NCBI GenBank assembly: GCA_041487355.1
Contig: JBGPND010000001.1
Location: 1-64,000, forward strand
Source: JAMXLO01 sp041487355
GTDB taxonomy: Bacteria; Pseudomonadota; Alphaproteobacteria; Acetobacterales; Acetobacteraceae
Direction of reading: 5' to 3'
DNA: 64,000 bases
Shown here: positions 1-9,374 of the stretch, piece by piece
How the letters are laid out: each line of letters starts with the position of its first letter
Numbering within the stretch: the first letter of the stretch is position 1
Translations under genes and position numbers: made by a program
Notes under the pieces: model-generated
Seen by the model: only the letters and a program-made list of their open reading frames with translations
The model's database searches: none
What the model was told of the DNA's origin: nothing

Positions 1-1
1 C

Positions 2-1276
2 TTCGGCGCCGCCGTCACCGCGGCATCCGTCGACCTCGGCGCAGGCGCCGATACCCTCACGCTGGCCAACGGCACCAACTCGGCAACCGTGTCCAACGTC
101 GAGACAATCACCGGCGGAACCGGCGCCGATACCATCACGCTCGGCGCGGCGGCCTCCAATGCCAGCATTGACCTCGGCACCAACAACGACACGCTAACGC
201 TGGGCAACGCCGGCAGCACCGTGACCACCGCCAACGTGGAGACCGTTACCGGCGGTACTGGTGCCGACAACGTCACGTTGGGTGCCCTGCTCACGACCTC
301 CATGTCGATCGATCTGGGAGCTGGCAATGACAAGCTGACGCTTGCAAATGGCGTCAACACAGGCACCGCCAAAAATATCGAAACGATATCTGGCGGCACC
401 GGGAACGATACCATTACGCTCGGGGCTGCGGCGCAGAATGCGAGCATCGACCTGGCGACAGGTAACGATACGCTGACATTCGGCAACTTCAGCAATACTG
501 CGACCGTCGCCAATGTCGACACCATCTCCGGCGGCACAGGAGCCGACACCATCACGATGGGTGGTGCGCTGACGACAGCGATGTCGGTTGATCTGGGCGG
601 CGGAACGGACAAGCTGACGCTCGCCAATGCCGGCAGTACCGGTACCGTAAGGAATGTGGAAACGCTGATCGGCGGCACGGGCACCGACACGGTCACCCTC
701 GGTACCGCCGTGGTCAACGGCAGCACCGACCTCGGCACCGGCAGCGATACGTTGCAACTCGCCAACTTCACCAACCGCGTATCCGTCACCAACACGGAAA
801 CGGTGCTAGGTGGCTCGGGCGACGATACTGTGGTGCTGACCGGCTCCAATGCCAGCCTGGTCGTCGGCGGCGCGGGCATGAACTTCATCACCGGAAATAC
901 CGGCGCCGATCAGTTCGTTCTCGACCAGGCAAGCGCCGGCAACTCGAGCACCGTCCTGAACTTCAGCGCTGCCAAGAGCGACAAGATCGCGCTCGACACA
1001 GCGGGGAGCGCGACGTTGAGCGGTAACACCTACGATCTCGGTGGTGCCGCACTGGTCGATAACACCAACCTCAAAGGAGTGGCGGACGCGGCAACGCGGC
1101 TGACCATCGCCGAGGCGACCGGTGGAAAGGGCGGCTTCGTTTACCAACAGGATACTGGTGAGCTGTATTACAGCGCCAACGGGAGCTTCGCTGGTGGCGG
1201 CACCATGGTCGGGATCATCGACAGCGGCAGCAGCATTCCCTGGGTCTACAGTGCGAGCAGTTTCATCCAGGTCTAG
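2..1276 (+). CDS. RTX-like / type I-secreted repeat protein, C-terminal part (5' end outside window)
   Basis: The reading frame is open from the first base, so this is the C-terminal 424 residues of a longer protein. It consists of about seven repeats of 46-47 residues built on a core like NVETITGGTGADTITLG, followed by SIDLGxGNDTLTLAN. Two repeat subtypes alternate, one with NASID and one with TTxMSID. The GGTGADT and GxGNDTL elements resemble hemolysin-type (RTX) calcium-binding repeats. The last 120 residues (GADQFVLD, STVLNF, DKIALDT) resemble the C-terminal region of serralysin-type proteins. The short hydrophobic end (SSFIQV) fits an uncleaved type I secretion signal. It is probably a secreted or surface protein. 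No catalytic domain is visible in this part. The glycosyltransferase-like gene begins 12 bp downstream. Confidence 0.8.
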   Translation, partial: FGAAVTAASVDLGAGADTLTLANGTNSATVSNVETITGGTGADTITLGAAASNASIDLGTNNDTLTLGNAGSTVTTANVETVTGGTGADNVTLGALLTTSMSIDLGAGNDKLTLANGVNTGTAKNIETISGGTGNDTITLGAAAQNASIDLATGNDTLTFGNFSNTATVANVDTISGGTGADTITMGGALTTAMSVDLGGGTDKLTLANAGSTGTVRNVETLIGGTGTDTVTLGTAVVNGSTDLGTGSDTLQLANFTNRVSVTNTETVLGGSGDDTVVLTGSNASLVVGGAGMNFITGNTGADQFVLDQASAGNSSTVLNFSAAKSDKIALDTAGSATLSGNTYDLGGAALVDNTNLKGVADAATRLTIAEATGGKGGFVYQQDTGELYYSANGSFAGGGTMVGIIDSGSSIPWVYSASSFIQV

Positions 1277-1288
1277 CAGCGTAATCCG

Positions 1289-4200
1289 GTGGTAATGACG
1301 GTTCGGGCCACAGCGAAAGATGCATCGGCGATGGCCCGAACCGACGGGAACTCGGCGCTCGCCGCCTGGCAGCGCGGCGACGTGGCAACCGCGGAGGCGA
1401 TATGCCGCGGCTCGCTGCAACACAATCAGGCGGATGTAGCGTCACGGCGGTTGCTGGGCGTAATCGCCTACCAGGCTAGGCGCCATGATGAAGCGTTGCA
1501 GCTACTTTGTCAGGTCACCGAGAACGCCGCTGACCATGCCAATCTCGGCGCCGTGTTGCGCGCCCTGGGACGCCACGCGGAGGCCGAGGCAGCATACCGG
1601 CACGCCATCTCACTCGATCCGCAAATGGCCGCGGCCCACTACAATCTCGCCAACCTGCTCACGGATCAGAACAGGCGCGCCGAAGCCGAGGCTTCGTTCC
1701 GCACAGCTCTGAAGCACCAGACTGACTATCCCGCGGCATGGAATGGTCTCGGCACGCTGTTGCAGCGCAAGGGCATGCTGACCGAAGCAGCGCAGGCGTT
1801 CCGCCACGCGGCGCGACAAGCGCCGGACTGGGCCGAGGCGCACACGAACCTCGGCGTCGTGCTGCTCGGTCTGGAACAAGGCGACGCGGCAGCAGCGGCA
1901 TTGCATCAGGCACTCGCCGCGAATCCCGCACATGCCCCGGCGCAGGGGAACCTCGGTGCGCTGCATCTCCGCGCCGGCCGGCCAATGGCGGCGGAAGTTG
2001 CATGCCGCGCCGCGGTCGCACTGGCCCCCGATGAGCATCGCTGGCTGGCGAACCTGGCGGTGGCCCTGGAGATGCAGGGGAGGCATGAAGAAGCCGAGGC
2101 ATGCTACCGGCAAGCGCTGGCACTCCGGCCGGACTATGCCGTCGGGCATGGCAACCTGCTGTTCGCGCTGAACTACCGCACCGATCTGTCGGCCGAGGCG
2201 ATCTTCGCCGAATACCAGAGCTGGGACAGAAGCCACGCACGACACTTGGCGCCCGCCGCTCCCCAATTCGCGCTCGATCGCACACCCGGTCGGCGGCTTC
2301 GCGTTGGCTACGTTTCACCGGACTTCCGCCAGCATGCCGTCGCACTGTTCGCCGAACCCCTGCTGGTAGCACATAACCGCTCCGCGGTGGAACTGTTCTG
2401 CTACGCCGACGTCGTAGTACCCGACGCCACCACCAAGCGGCTCCGAGCATTGGCCGATCAATGGCGCTTTACTGTCGGAACCAGCGACGCAGAGCTGGCC
2501 GAGATGATCCGCCAGGACCAAATCGACATACTGGTCGATCTCGCCGGCCATACCGCGGGAAACCGGCTGCTGACCTTCGCGCGAAAACCCGCACCGGTGC
2601 AGGTCGCGTATCTGCTGGGGCATGGCTACACGACCGGCCTCGCAGCCATGGACGCCTTCCTGGCGGACGCAGAACTTGCCCCCGAGGGAACGCAGGCACT
2701 GTTCAGCGAGCGTCTGATACGGCTGCCGCGCATTCCACTCGCCTATGCACCGCCCGCGGACATGCCACCGGTCTCGCCACCGCCCGCTTCAGTCAACGGC
2801 TTCGTGACCTTCGGTCATTTCGGCCGGCCGGAGCGGCTGAACGAGCAGGCCATCGCCGCCTGGGCGCGCATCCTGCGAGCCGTGCCGCGATCGCGGCTGG
2901 TGCTGAACAACCGGCCGTTCCAGGAAGCCGCGTTCCGCGCATTGTTCATCGCACGCTTCGCTGCCCATGGCATCGATCCCGGCAGGTTGGATCTGGTCTA
3001 CACGACGCCGCAGACCCACGCCTGGGCTGCCTATAGCGGCATCGACATCGCGCTCGACCCGTTTCCGCACAACGCGGGCACCACCACGATCGAAGCCCTG
3101 TGGCAGGGCGTTCCGGTGGTCTCTCTGGCGGGTCGCCCAACCGTCGGCCGGTTTGGTGCCAGCATCCTGCATGCTGTCGGGCTGGATGACTGGGTCGTGC
3201 ACGATGTCGACTTCTATGTTGCGCGCGCCGTTGCCGCAGCCGCCGACACAGGCGCATTGGCCCAGCTGCGCGCCGAACTGCGACCGCGCTTCGCCGCGTC
3301 ACCGTTGCATGACGCAGCCGGCCTTGCACGCCTCGTCGAAGCCACCTATCGCGCCCTGTGGGACGAATGGCGCCAGGGCGATGTTCCCCGTCTGCATCGC
3401 CTCTATGTCGAGGGCGACAGGGAAGCCGCCGGGGCCCTGGCGAACGACATGCTGCAGCGTGATCCGGGCGATGCCGAGGCACACCACGTGCTCGGCCTCC
3501 AGGCTTACGGGGACAAGCAACTGGCCGAGGCCGATCGCCATCTGCATGCCGCCATCACATGCCTGCCGAAGCAGGCGGAGTTGCACGCGAACCACGCGGC
3601 GATCCTTCGCTCGCTCGGCCGGCTCACCGACGCCGAGGCAGCCGCACGCGCTGCGCTCGCGCTGGAGCCGGGACGCATCGGTGCACACAACAATCTCGGC
3701 AATATCCTCCGCGATGCAGGCCGCTACGACGAAAGCGCCGCCTGCTACCGGGCAGCCGTTCGCCTCGCACCCCGCTTCACGGATGCGTGGGTGAACCTGG
3801 CGTGGGTGCTGGCGTTGACCGGCCAGGCACGGCAGGCGGAAGACGCCGCGCGTCAGGCCATCGCCTGCGATCCAGGCAATGCCGACGCGCACAACAACCT
3901 GGGCCTCGCGCTGATGCGCCAGGGCCGGCTTGCCGAAGCCGAGGCCGCGCTGCGCCACGCCCTAGGCCTGCGCCCGGACTTCGCGTTGCCACACAGCAAT
4001 ATCCTGTTCTGCCTGAATTACCGGCCCGATCTGTCGGCGGAGGCGATCTTTGCCGAATACCGAAGCTGGGACCGCCAGCACGCACAGAATCTGATGCCGG
4101 CGAACCCGCGCTTCGACCTCGACAGGACGCGAGGCCGGCGGCTGCGCATCGGCTATGTCTCGCCCGACTTCCGTCAGCACGCGGTGGCGCTGTTCGCCGA

Positions 4201-7195
4201 ACCGCTGCTCGCCGCGCATGACCGTTCATCTGTCGAGCTCTACTGCTATGCCGAGGTGCCGGCCGCCGATGCGGTCACCGCGCGGTTCAAGGCGCTTGCC
4301 GACCACTGGCGATCAACCGTGGGGGTGAACGATGCCGAGTTGGCCGAGACCATCCGGCAGGACCGTATCGATGTGCTGATTGATCTTGCCGGCCACACCG
4401 CCGGTAACCGGCTGCTGACGTTCGCACGAAAGCCGGCACCGGTGCAGGTGACGTATCTGCTCGGCCATGGCTACACCTCCGGCCTCTCGGCCATGGACGC
4501 ATTTCTGGCAGACCCAGTGCTGGCGCCGGCTGGAGCCGAGGCGCTCTTCAGCGAGCGCGTCGTGCGGCTGTCACGCATTCCGCTTGCCTACGCGCCGCCG
4601 GCGGACATGCCGGAGGTCGCGGCTTCGCCCGCACTGGCCAATGGCTTCGTCACCTTTGGCTATTTCGGCCGCACCGTCCGGCTGAACGATTCCGTCATCG
4701 CGGCCTGGGCGCGAATCCTGCACGCGGTTCCGGCATCGCGGCTCATGCTCAACAACTCGCCGTTCGGTGAAGCGGCCGGGCGCGACCAGATGGCCGCCCG
4801 GTTCGCCGCCCATGGCATCGATCGGTCGAGGCTGGAACTTGTCTACACCTCGCCCCAGGCACGGGCCTGGGCGGCGTACGGCGAGATCGACATCGCGCTC
4901 GACCCGTTTCCACACAATGCCGGCACCACGACGATTGAGGCCCTGTGGCAGGGTGTGCCAGTGATCTCACTCGCCGGCCGACCGACCGTGGGACGGTTCG
5001 GCGCGGCAATCCTGCACGCGCTCGGGCTGGATGACTGGGTGACCGGCGACGTCGATGCCTATGTCGCACGCGCAACCGCCGCGGTGGCTGAACCCGCCGC
5101 GCTAGCGCAACTGCGCCAGCAAATCCGGCCGCGCTTCGCCGCCTCGCCGCTGCGCGACGCCGTCGGATTGGCGCGCGAGGTGGAAGCCGCCTGCCGCTCG
5201 CTCTGGGAGGAGTGGGGGGAAGGTGACGCACCGCGCCTGCGTCGCCTCTACGCGGCGGGCGACCTGGATGGCGCTTGCCAACTTGCCGAACGCATCCTGG
5301 CACGCGACCCCGCCGAACCTGACGCACTGCACGTCCTCGGCGTGGTGCAGTTCGCCCGCGGTGACGCGATCGGTGCGGTCCCACTGCTCGAACAGTCAGT
5401 TGCGTCCCGGCCAGAAGCCGCGGTGCTGTCCGATCTCGGCGTGATGCTGCGTGCACAGGGACGTCTCGCGGAAGCCGAGTCGGCCTACCGGCGCGCATTG
5501 CAACTGGATCCGGCGCAGGTCCAGGCACTCGGCAACCTGGGCAACCTGCTGGTGCATCAACGGCGGCATCGGGAAGCGGAAACTGTGCTGGCCGAAGCGC
5601 TGGCACGCGCGCCGGACCAGGCCTGGCTGCTGCGCTGCCAGGCACTCTGCCTGATGGGACGCGGCGCGGCCGGACGTGCCGAGGCGCTGTTGCGGCAAGC
5701 GCTGGCGAGCGATCCCGCCGATGCCGAGGCACATGAAACGCTCGGTGCACTGCTTGGCCAAAGCGGACGCCCGGTCGAGGCCGAGACGCACCATCGCGCC
5801 GCCCTGGCGAAGCTGAAGGATCGTCATCGCGCACTGAGCAACCTGGCGATCGCACTGCAGATGCAGGGCCGCCATTCCGAGACGGAAGCATGTTGTCGCG
5901 AGGCGCTGGAATTGCGGCCGGACTACGCCACGGCGCACAGCAATCTGCTGTTCGCGCTCAACTACCGGGCGGACCTGCCGGCCGCTGCGATCTTCGCCGA
6001 GTACCGGAACTGGGATCGCCAGCATGCGCTCAAGCTGGCGCCGCGACAGCCGGCATTCGCACTCGATCGGTCCACCGGGCGGCGGCTGCGTGTCGGCTAT
6101 GTCTCGCCTGACTTCCGACAGCATGCGGTTGCACTGTTCGCCTGGCCGATGCTCGCGGCACACGATCGGACGCAGGTGGAATCGTTCTGTTATGCCGAAG
6201 TGGCCGCGCCAGACGCCGTCACCGAGAAATTCCGCTCTGCCACCGATCACTGGCGCAGCACGGTCGGCCTGAGCGATGGCGCCATGGCCGACATGATCCG
6301 CGAGGATCGCATCGATGTCCTGGTGGATCTCGCCGGCCACACCGCCGGCAACCGGCTGCTGGTGTTCGCGCGCAAGCCGGCGCCGGTCCAGGTGGAGTAT
6401 CTGCTGGGCCATGGCTACACCTCGGGCCTGTCTGCCATGGACGCGTTTCTCGCGGACGCGGTCCTGGCACCGCCGGGCGCGGAGGGCCTGTTCAGTGAGA
6501 GCGTCATCAGGCTGCCGCGCATTCCGCTCGCCTATGCGCCGCCTGACGGGATGCCGCCGGTCGCTCCCCTCCCCGCCCTGGCCAAAGGCTGCATCACATT
6601 CGGCTGTTTCGGCCGGCCGGAGCGGCTGAACGAGGCGGTGATCGCCGCCTGGGCGCGCATCATGCGCGGCGTGCCAGGATCGCGGCTGGTGCTGAACAGC
6701 CGTCCGTTCGGGGAAGCGGCATTCCGCGCGCTGTTTGCCGCGCGCTTTGCCGCGCGCGGCATCGAGCAGGATCGGCTCGAAATGATCTGCACCGAACCAC
6801 AGTCGCACACCTGGGCCGCCTATGGCGGGATCGACATCGCACTCGATCCATTTCCCCACAATGCCGGAACCACGACCATCGAGGCGTTGTGGCAGGGGGT
6901 TCCAGTCGTCTCGCTGGCCGGGCGGCCAAGTGTCGGGCGCTTCGGGGCGATGATCCTGCATGCGGTTGGGCTCGACGACTGGGTGAGCACCGATGTCGAT
7001 GGCTATGTCGCGCATGCCATCGCCGCGGCAGCGGATCTGAACGCGTTGGCCCAGATGCGCATGGAGCTGCGACCGCGCTTCATGGCATCGGCACTGCACG
7101 ATGCCACCGGACTGGCACGCGCCGTCGAAGCAACCTACCGCATGCTGTGGGACGAATGGTGCACCGGGACACAAATTCAACAGGCGGCCGAATGA
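1289..7195 (+). CDS. Giant protein with three TPR + GT41 (O-GlcNAc transferase/SPINDLY-type) units
   Basis: This 1,968-residue protein contains three tandem copies of a TPR array followed by an O-linked GlcNAc transferase-type catalytic domain. The landmark RRLRVGYVSPDFRQHAV occurs near residues 335, 950 and 1598. The UDP-binding landmark DPFPHNAGTTTIEALWQG occurs near 589, 1203 and 1851. Each unit also has LAGHTAGNRLL and a GHGYT-GL-AMDAF segment. No signal peptide is seen, so it is probably cytoplasmic, transferring a sugar from a nucleotide sugar to Ser/Thr of a protein. It lies just downstream of the Thr/Ser-rich secreted repeat protein, a plausible substrate (inference). The start is uncertain: GTG at 1289, ATG at 1295 or ATG at 1331 are possible, and none has a strong ribosome-binding site. 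Ordinary family members have one catalytic domain, so the triplication is unusual. Confidence 0.88.
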   Translation: MVMTVRATAKDASAMARTDGNSALAAWQRGDVATAEAICRGSLQHNQADVASRRLLGVIAYQARRHDEALQLLCQVTENAADHANLGAVLRALGRHAEAEAAYRHAISLDPQMAAAHYNLANLLTDQNRRAEAEASFRTALKHQTDYPAAWNGLGTLLQRKGMLTEAAQAFRHAARQAPDWAEAHTNLGVVLLGLEQGDAAAAALHQALAANPAHAPAQGNLGALHLRAGRPMAAEVACRAAVALAPDEHRWLANLAVALEMQGRHEEAEACYRQALALRPDYAVGHGNLLFALNYRTDLSAEAIFAEYQSWDRSHARHLAPAAPQFALDRTPGRRLRVGYVSPDFRQHAVALFAEPLLVAHNRSAVELFCYADVVVPDATTKRLRALADQWRFTVGTSDAELAEMIRQDQIDILVDLAGHTAGNRLLTFARKPAPVQVAYLLGHGYTTGLAAMDAFLADAELAPEGTQALFSERLIRLPRIPLAYAPPADMPPVSPPPASVNGFVTFGHFGRPERLNEQAIAAWARILRAVPRSRLVLNNRPFQEAAFRALFIARFAAHGIDPGRLDLVYTTPQTHAWAAYSGIDIALDPFPHNAGTTTIEALWQGVPVVSLAGRPTVGRFGASILHAVGLDDWVVHDVDFYVARAVAAAADTGALAQLRAELRPRFAASPLHDAAGLARLVEATYRALWDEWRQGDVPRLHRLYVEGDREAAGALANDMLQRDPGDAEAHHVLGLQAYGDKQLAEADRHLHAAITCLPKQAELHANHAAILRSLGRLTDAEAAARAALALEPGRIGAHNNLGNILRDAGRYDESAACYRAAVRLAPRFTDAWVNLAWVLALTGQARQAEDAARQAIACDPGNADAHNNLGLALMRQGRLAEAEAALRHALGLRPDFALPHSNILFCLNYRPDLSAEAIFAEYRSWDRQHAQNLMPANPRFDLDRTRGRRLRIGYVSPDFRQHAVALFAEPLLAAHDRSSVELYCYAEVPAADAVTARFKALADHWRSTVGVNDAELAETIRQDRIDVLIDLAGHTAGNRLLTFARKPAPVQVTYLLGHGYTSGLSAMDAFLADPVLAPAGAEALFSERVVRLSRIPLAYAPPADMPEVAASPALANGFVTFGYFGRTVRLNDSVIAAWARILHAVPASRLMLNNSPFGEAAGRDQMAARFAAHGIDRSRLELVYTSPQARAWAAYGEIDIALDPFPHNAGTTTIEALWQGVPVISLAGRPTVGRFGAAILHALGLDDWVTGDVDAYVARATAAVAEPAALAQLRQQIRPRFAASPLRDAVGLAREVEAACRSLWEEWGEGDAPRLRRLYAAGDLDGACQLAERILARDPAEPDALHVLGVVQFARGDAIGAVPLLEQSVASRPEAAVLSDLGVMLRAQGRLAEAESAYRRALQLDPAQVQALGNLGNLLVHQRRHREAETVLAEALARAPDQAWLLRCQALCLMGRGAAGRAEALLRQALASDPADAEAHETLGALLGQSGRPVEAETHHRAALAKLKDRHRALSNLAIALQMQGRHSETEACCREALELRPDYATAHSNLLFALNYRADLPAAAIFAEYRNWDRQHALKLAPRQPAFALDRSTGRRLRVGYVSPDFRQHAVALFAWPMLAAHDRTQVESFCYAEVAAPDAVTEKFRSATDHWRSTVGLSDGAMADMIREDRIDVLVDLAGHTAGNRLLVFARKPAPVQVEYLLGHGYTSGLSAMDAFLADAVLAPPGAEGLFSESVIRLPRIPLAYAPPDGMPPVAPLPALAKGCITFGCFGRPERLNEAVIAAWARIMRGVPGSRLVLNSRPFGEAAFRALFAARFAARGIEQDRLEMICTEPQSHTWAAYGGIDIALDPFPHNAGTTTIEALWQGVPVVSLAGRPSVGRFGAMILHAVGLDDWVSTDVDGYVAHAIAAAADLNALAQMRMELRPRFMASALHDATGLARAVEATYRMLWDEWCTGTQIQQAAE

Positions 7196-7211
7196 CAGCG
7201 GCGGTTCTGAC

Positions 7212-7709
7212 ATGCTGAGCATCGCGCCATCCGCGCGCGTCTCGCCGCTTGCGGACATCGAAGACTCGGTCCGGGGCAGCCGCATCGTCATCGAAGCCGA
7301 TGTGACGATCGATGCATTCGTCAAGATCAAGCCGGCCGGTGGGTCCGGCGATGTGGTGATCGGGCGCGGCACGGTGATCAACTCCGGCTGCGTGCTCTAT
7401 ACTGGCAACGGCATTTCGATCGGGCGGAACGTGCTGATCGCGGCGAACTGCACGCTCGCGCCGACCAACCATGAGTTCATGGACCCGGACAAGCCGATCC
7501 GCGAGCAGGGCTTCCAGCCGAGCCGCGGCGGCATCGTCATCGGCGATGATGTGTGGATCGGCGCCAACTGCGTCCTGCTGGATGGAGTCGTGATCGGCTG
7601 CGGCAGCGTCATCGGCGCCGCCTCGCTGTTGAACGGCACGCTGCCCCCCGGCTGCGTGGCATTCGGCGTGCCCGCTGTGGTGCGCGGCTGGCGCGGCCGG
7701 CAACGCTAA
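7212..7709 (+). CDS. Acyltransferase with left-handed beta-helix (hexapeptide repeat)
   Basis: The 165-residue protein is almost entirely hexapeptide repeats ([LIV]-G-x4), for example VVIGRGTVINSGC, ISIGRNVLIAANC and IVIGDDVWIGANC, ending GVPAVVRGWRG. This is the pattern of the WbbJ/Maa/NodL class of sugar O-acetyltransferases. The loop APTNHEFMD holds the His that acts as general base in this class. It probably acetylates a sugar of a surface polysaccharide or glycan. ATG at 7212 is chosen because homology begins there; it lies 16 bp after the GT41 gene stop, so the two are probably co-transcribed. The exact acceptor cannot be read from the sequence. Confidence 0.85.
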   Translation: MLSIAPSARVSPLADIEDSVRGSRIVIEADVTIDAFVKIKPAGGSGDVVIGRGTVINSGCVLYTGNGISIGRNVLIAANCTLAPTNHEFMDPDKPIREQGFQPSRGGIVIGDDVWIGANCVLLDGVVIGCGSVIGAASLLNGTLPPGCVAFGVPAVVRGWRGRQR

Positions 7710-7764
7710 ATTTACTGCTGCGGTGTAGGAGTGATGCAGGCAAAACGCTTTGGTATGCATCGCC

Positions 7765-8628
7765 GTGTCCGCTCGCAGTCCATCGTTCACCATCCTCGGC
7801 GCCGGTGGGTTCATCGGTGCGGCACTCGTCGCCTGGCTCGAGAGCCGGGATCACCTGGTGCATGCGATCACCCGCGCCTCGCTGCCTGCCCTGCTCGCAG
7901 GGCGCCAGCCCTGCGGCCATGTGATCGACTGCGTCGGTCTGACCGGCGACTTCCGCAGCCGCCCGCTCGATACCGCGGAGGCACATGTCGGCCTTGTCGC
8001 GCGCTGCCTGTCGCAACTGCGGTTCGAGTCCTTCCTGCTGCTGTCTTCCACGCGCGTCTATTGCCGTGCCAGCACCACGCATGAAGATGCGGCGCTGCCT
8101 TCACTGCCGGCAGACCCATCCGACCTCTACAACCTGACGAAGCTGGCCGGCGAGGCGCTGTGCCTCGCCGATCGACGACAAACGATCCGCGTGGTGCGCC
8201 TGTCCAACGTGTACGGCATCGGCATGCCGGCCGAGGCGTTTCTTGGCGAGCTCCTGCGCGAAGGGCAGCGGACCGGCGGCGTGCTGTTCCGCCAAGGCTC
8301 CGCCTCCGCCAAGGACTATGTCAGCGTCGCCTCCGTGGTCCGCCGGTTGCCCGAGATCGCGACGGAAGGGCGTCATCGCATCTACAACCTCGCCGCTGGC
8401 AGCAACACCAGCCACGCCACGATTGCCGACCGTCTGCGCGAGAGTCTCGGGTGGCAGGTGCGCTTCGAGGCCGATGCCCCGACGGTGCAATTGAAGCCGA
8501 TCGACACATCGCGGCTCGATGTCGAGTTCGGGCCGACGTTAAGCAACCTTTCAGCAGACCTTCCGATACTGCTGGCCCTTGCACAGGAAAGCCAATGCTC
8601 ACCATCGACGAGGCACTTGGCCGCGTAG
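7765..8628 (+). CDS. NAD(P)-dependent epimerase/dehydratase (extended SDR)
   Basis: A 287-residue extended short-chain dehydrogenase/reductase. The Rossmann motif GAGGFIG is near the N-terminus. The SSTRVY segment and the YNLTK motif supply the Ser, Tyr and Lys of the SDR active site. NVYG and the later DYVSV segment are typical of sugar-nucleotide epimerases, dehydratases and 4-ketoreductases. GTG at 7765 places the Rossmann fold close to the start; a TTG at 7750 is in frame but less likely. With rfbF nearby, a CDP-hexose reductase or epimerase is a reasonable guess, but the substrate is not determined. The 3' end overlaps the next gene by 34 bp. Confidence 0.82.
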   Translation: MSARSPSFTILGAGGFIGAALVAWLESRDHLVHAITRASLPALLAGRQPCGHVIDCVGLTGDFRSRPLDTAEAHVGLVARCLSQLRFESFLLLSSTRVYCRASTTHEDAALPSLPADPSDLYNLTKLAGEALCLADRRQTIRVVRLSNVYGIGMPAEAFLGELLREGQRTGGVLFRQGSASAKDYVSVASVVRRLPEIATEGRHRIYNLAAGSNTSHATIADRLRESLGWQVRFEADAPTVQLKPIDTSRLDVEFGPTLSNLSADLPILLALAQESQCSPSTRHLAA

Positions 8629-9359
8629 TCGTTCAACACGCGGATGGCACGACGGAAGAGCATCCCTTCGATACGCCGCAGGCGTTCGAGGCGGTCTCCG
8701 CCGCGTGGCTGCGCTGCGGCTGGGATGCAAAATATGTCTACGGCTTCACCTGGCTGGGACGGCCAGTGATCCAGCTGCCTGAGGACATGATCCGCATCCA
8801 GGAAGTGATCTGGCAACTTCGGCCGGACGTGGTGGTGGAAACCGGCGTGGCCCATGGCGGCTCGCTGATCTTCTACGCGAGCCTGTTCGAGGCGATGGGG
8901 CAAGGACGCGTCATCGGCATCGACGTGGACATCCGCAAGCACAACCGCACCGCGATCGAGGCGCATCCGCTCGCCACCCGTGTCACGTTGGTGGAGGGTA
9001 GCTCCACGGCTCCGGGCACGCTGGCAGTCGTGCGGCACAGCATCGGCCCCGCGGAGACAGTTCTGGTGATCCTCGATTCCAACCACAGCCGGGCGCATGT
9101 CGAGGCGGAGCTGGACCTCTACGCACCGCTCGTCTCGCGCGGTTCCTACATCGTCGCCTGCGACGGCATCATGGCGCAGCTTGCCGGTGCGCCACGCACC
9201 GCGCCGGACTGGACGTGGAACAACCCGCTGGCCGCGGTGGAAGCCTTCCTGACACGCAATCCGGACTTCGTGCTGGAGGAACCGGTCTTCCCGTTCAACG
9301 AAGGCAATGTGCGCAGCCGGGTGACCTACTGGCCGAAGAGCTTCCTCAGGCGACGCTGA
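8595..9359 (+). CDS. Cephalosporin hydroxylase (CmcI)-family protein, probable sugar O-methyltransferase
   Basis: The 254-residue protein carries VVVETGVAHGGSLIFYASL (SAM-binding glycine-rich loop), IGIDVDIR (acidic residue at the end of strand 2) and LVILDSNHSRAHV, which together mark the CmcI family (class I SAM-dependent fold). Family members in polysaccharide clusters act as sugar O-methyltransferases (rhamnosyl O-methyltransferase type). ATG at 8595 lies inside the 3' end of the epimerase gene (34-bp overlap), suggesting translational coupling. It probably decorates the same glycan as its neighbours. Confidence 0.82.
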   Translation: MLTIDEALGRVVVQHADGTTEEHPFDTPQAFEAVSAAWLRCGWDAKYVYGFTWLGRPVIQLPEDMIRIQEVIWQLRPDVVVETGVAHGGSLIFYASLFEAMGQGRVIGIDVDIRKHNRTAIEAHPLATRVTLVEGSSTAPGTLAVVRHSIGPAETVLVILDSNHSRAHVEAELDLYAPLVSRGSYIVACDGIMAQLAGAPRTAPDWTWNNPLAAVEAFLTRNPDFVLEEPVFPFNEGNVRSRVTYWPKSFLRRR

Positions 9360-9374
9360 TCAGGACTGCACAGG

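Noticed and set aside
5396..7381. 661-aa ORF on the minus strand opposite the GT41 giant
   Set aside because: It is antisense to a strongly conserved protein. Its composition (many His, Gln and Arg) is that of a shadow frame in high-G+C DNA, with no domain visible.
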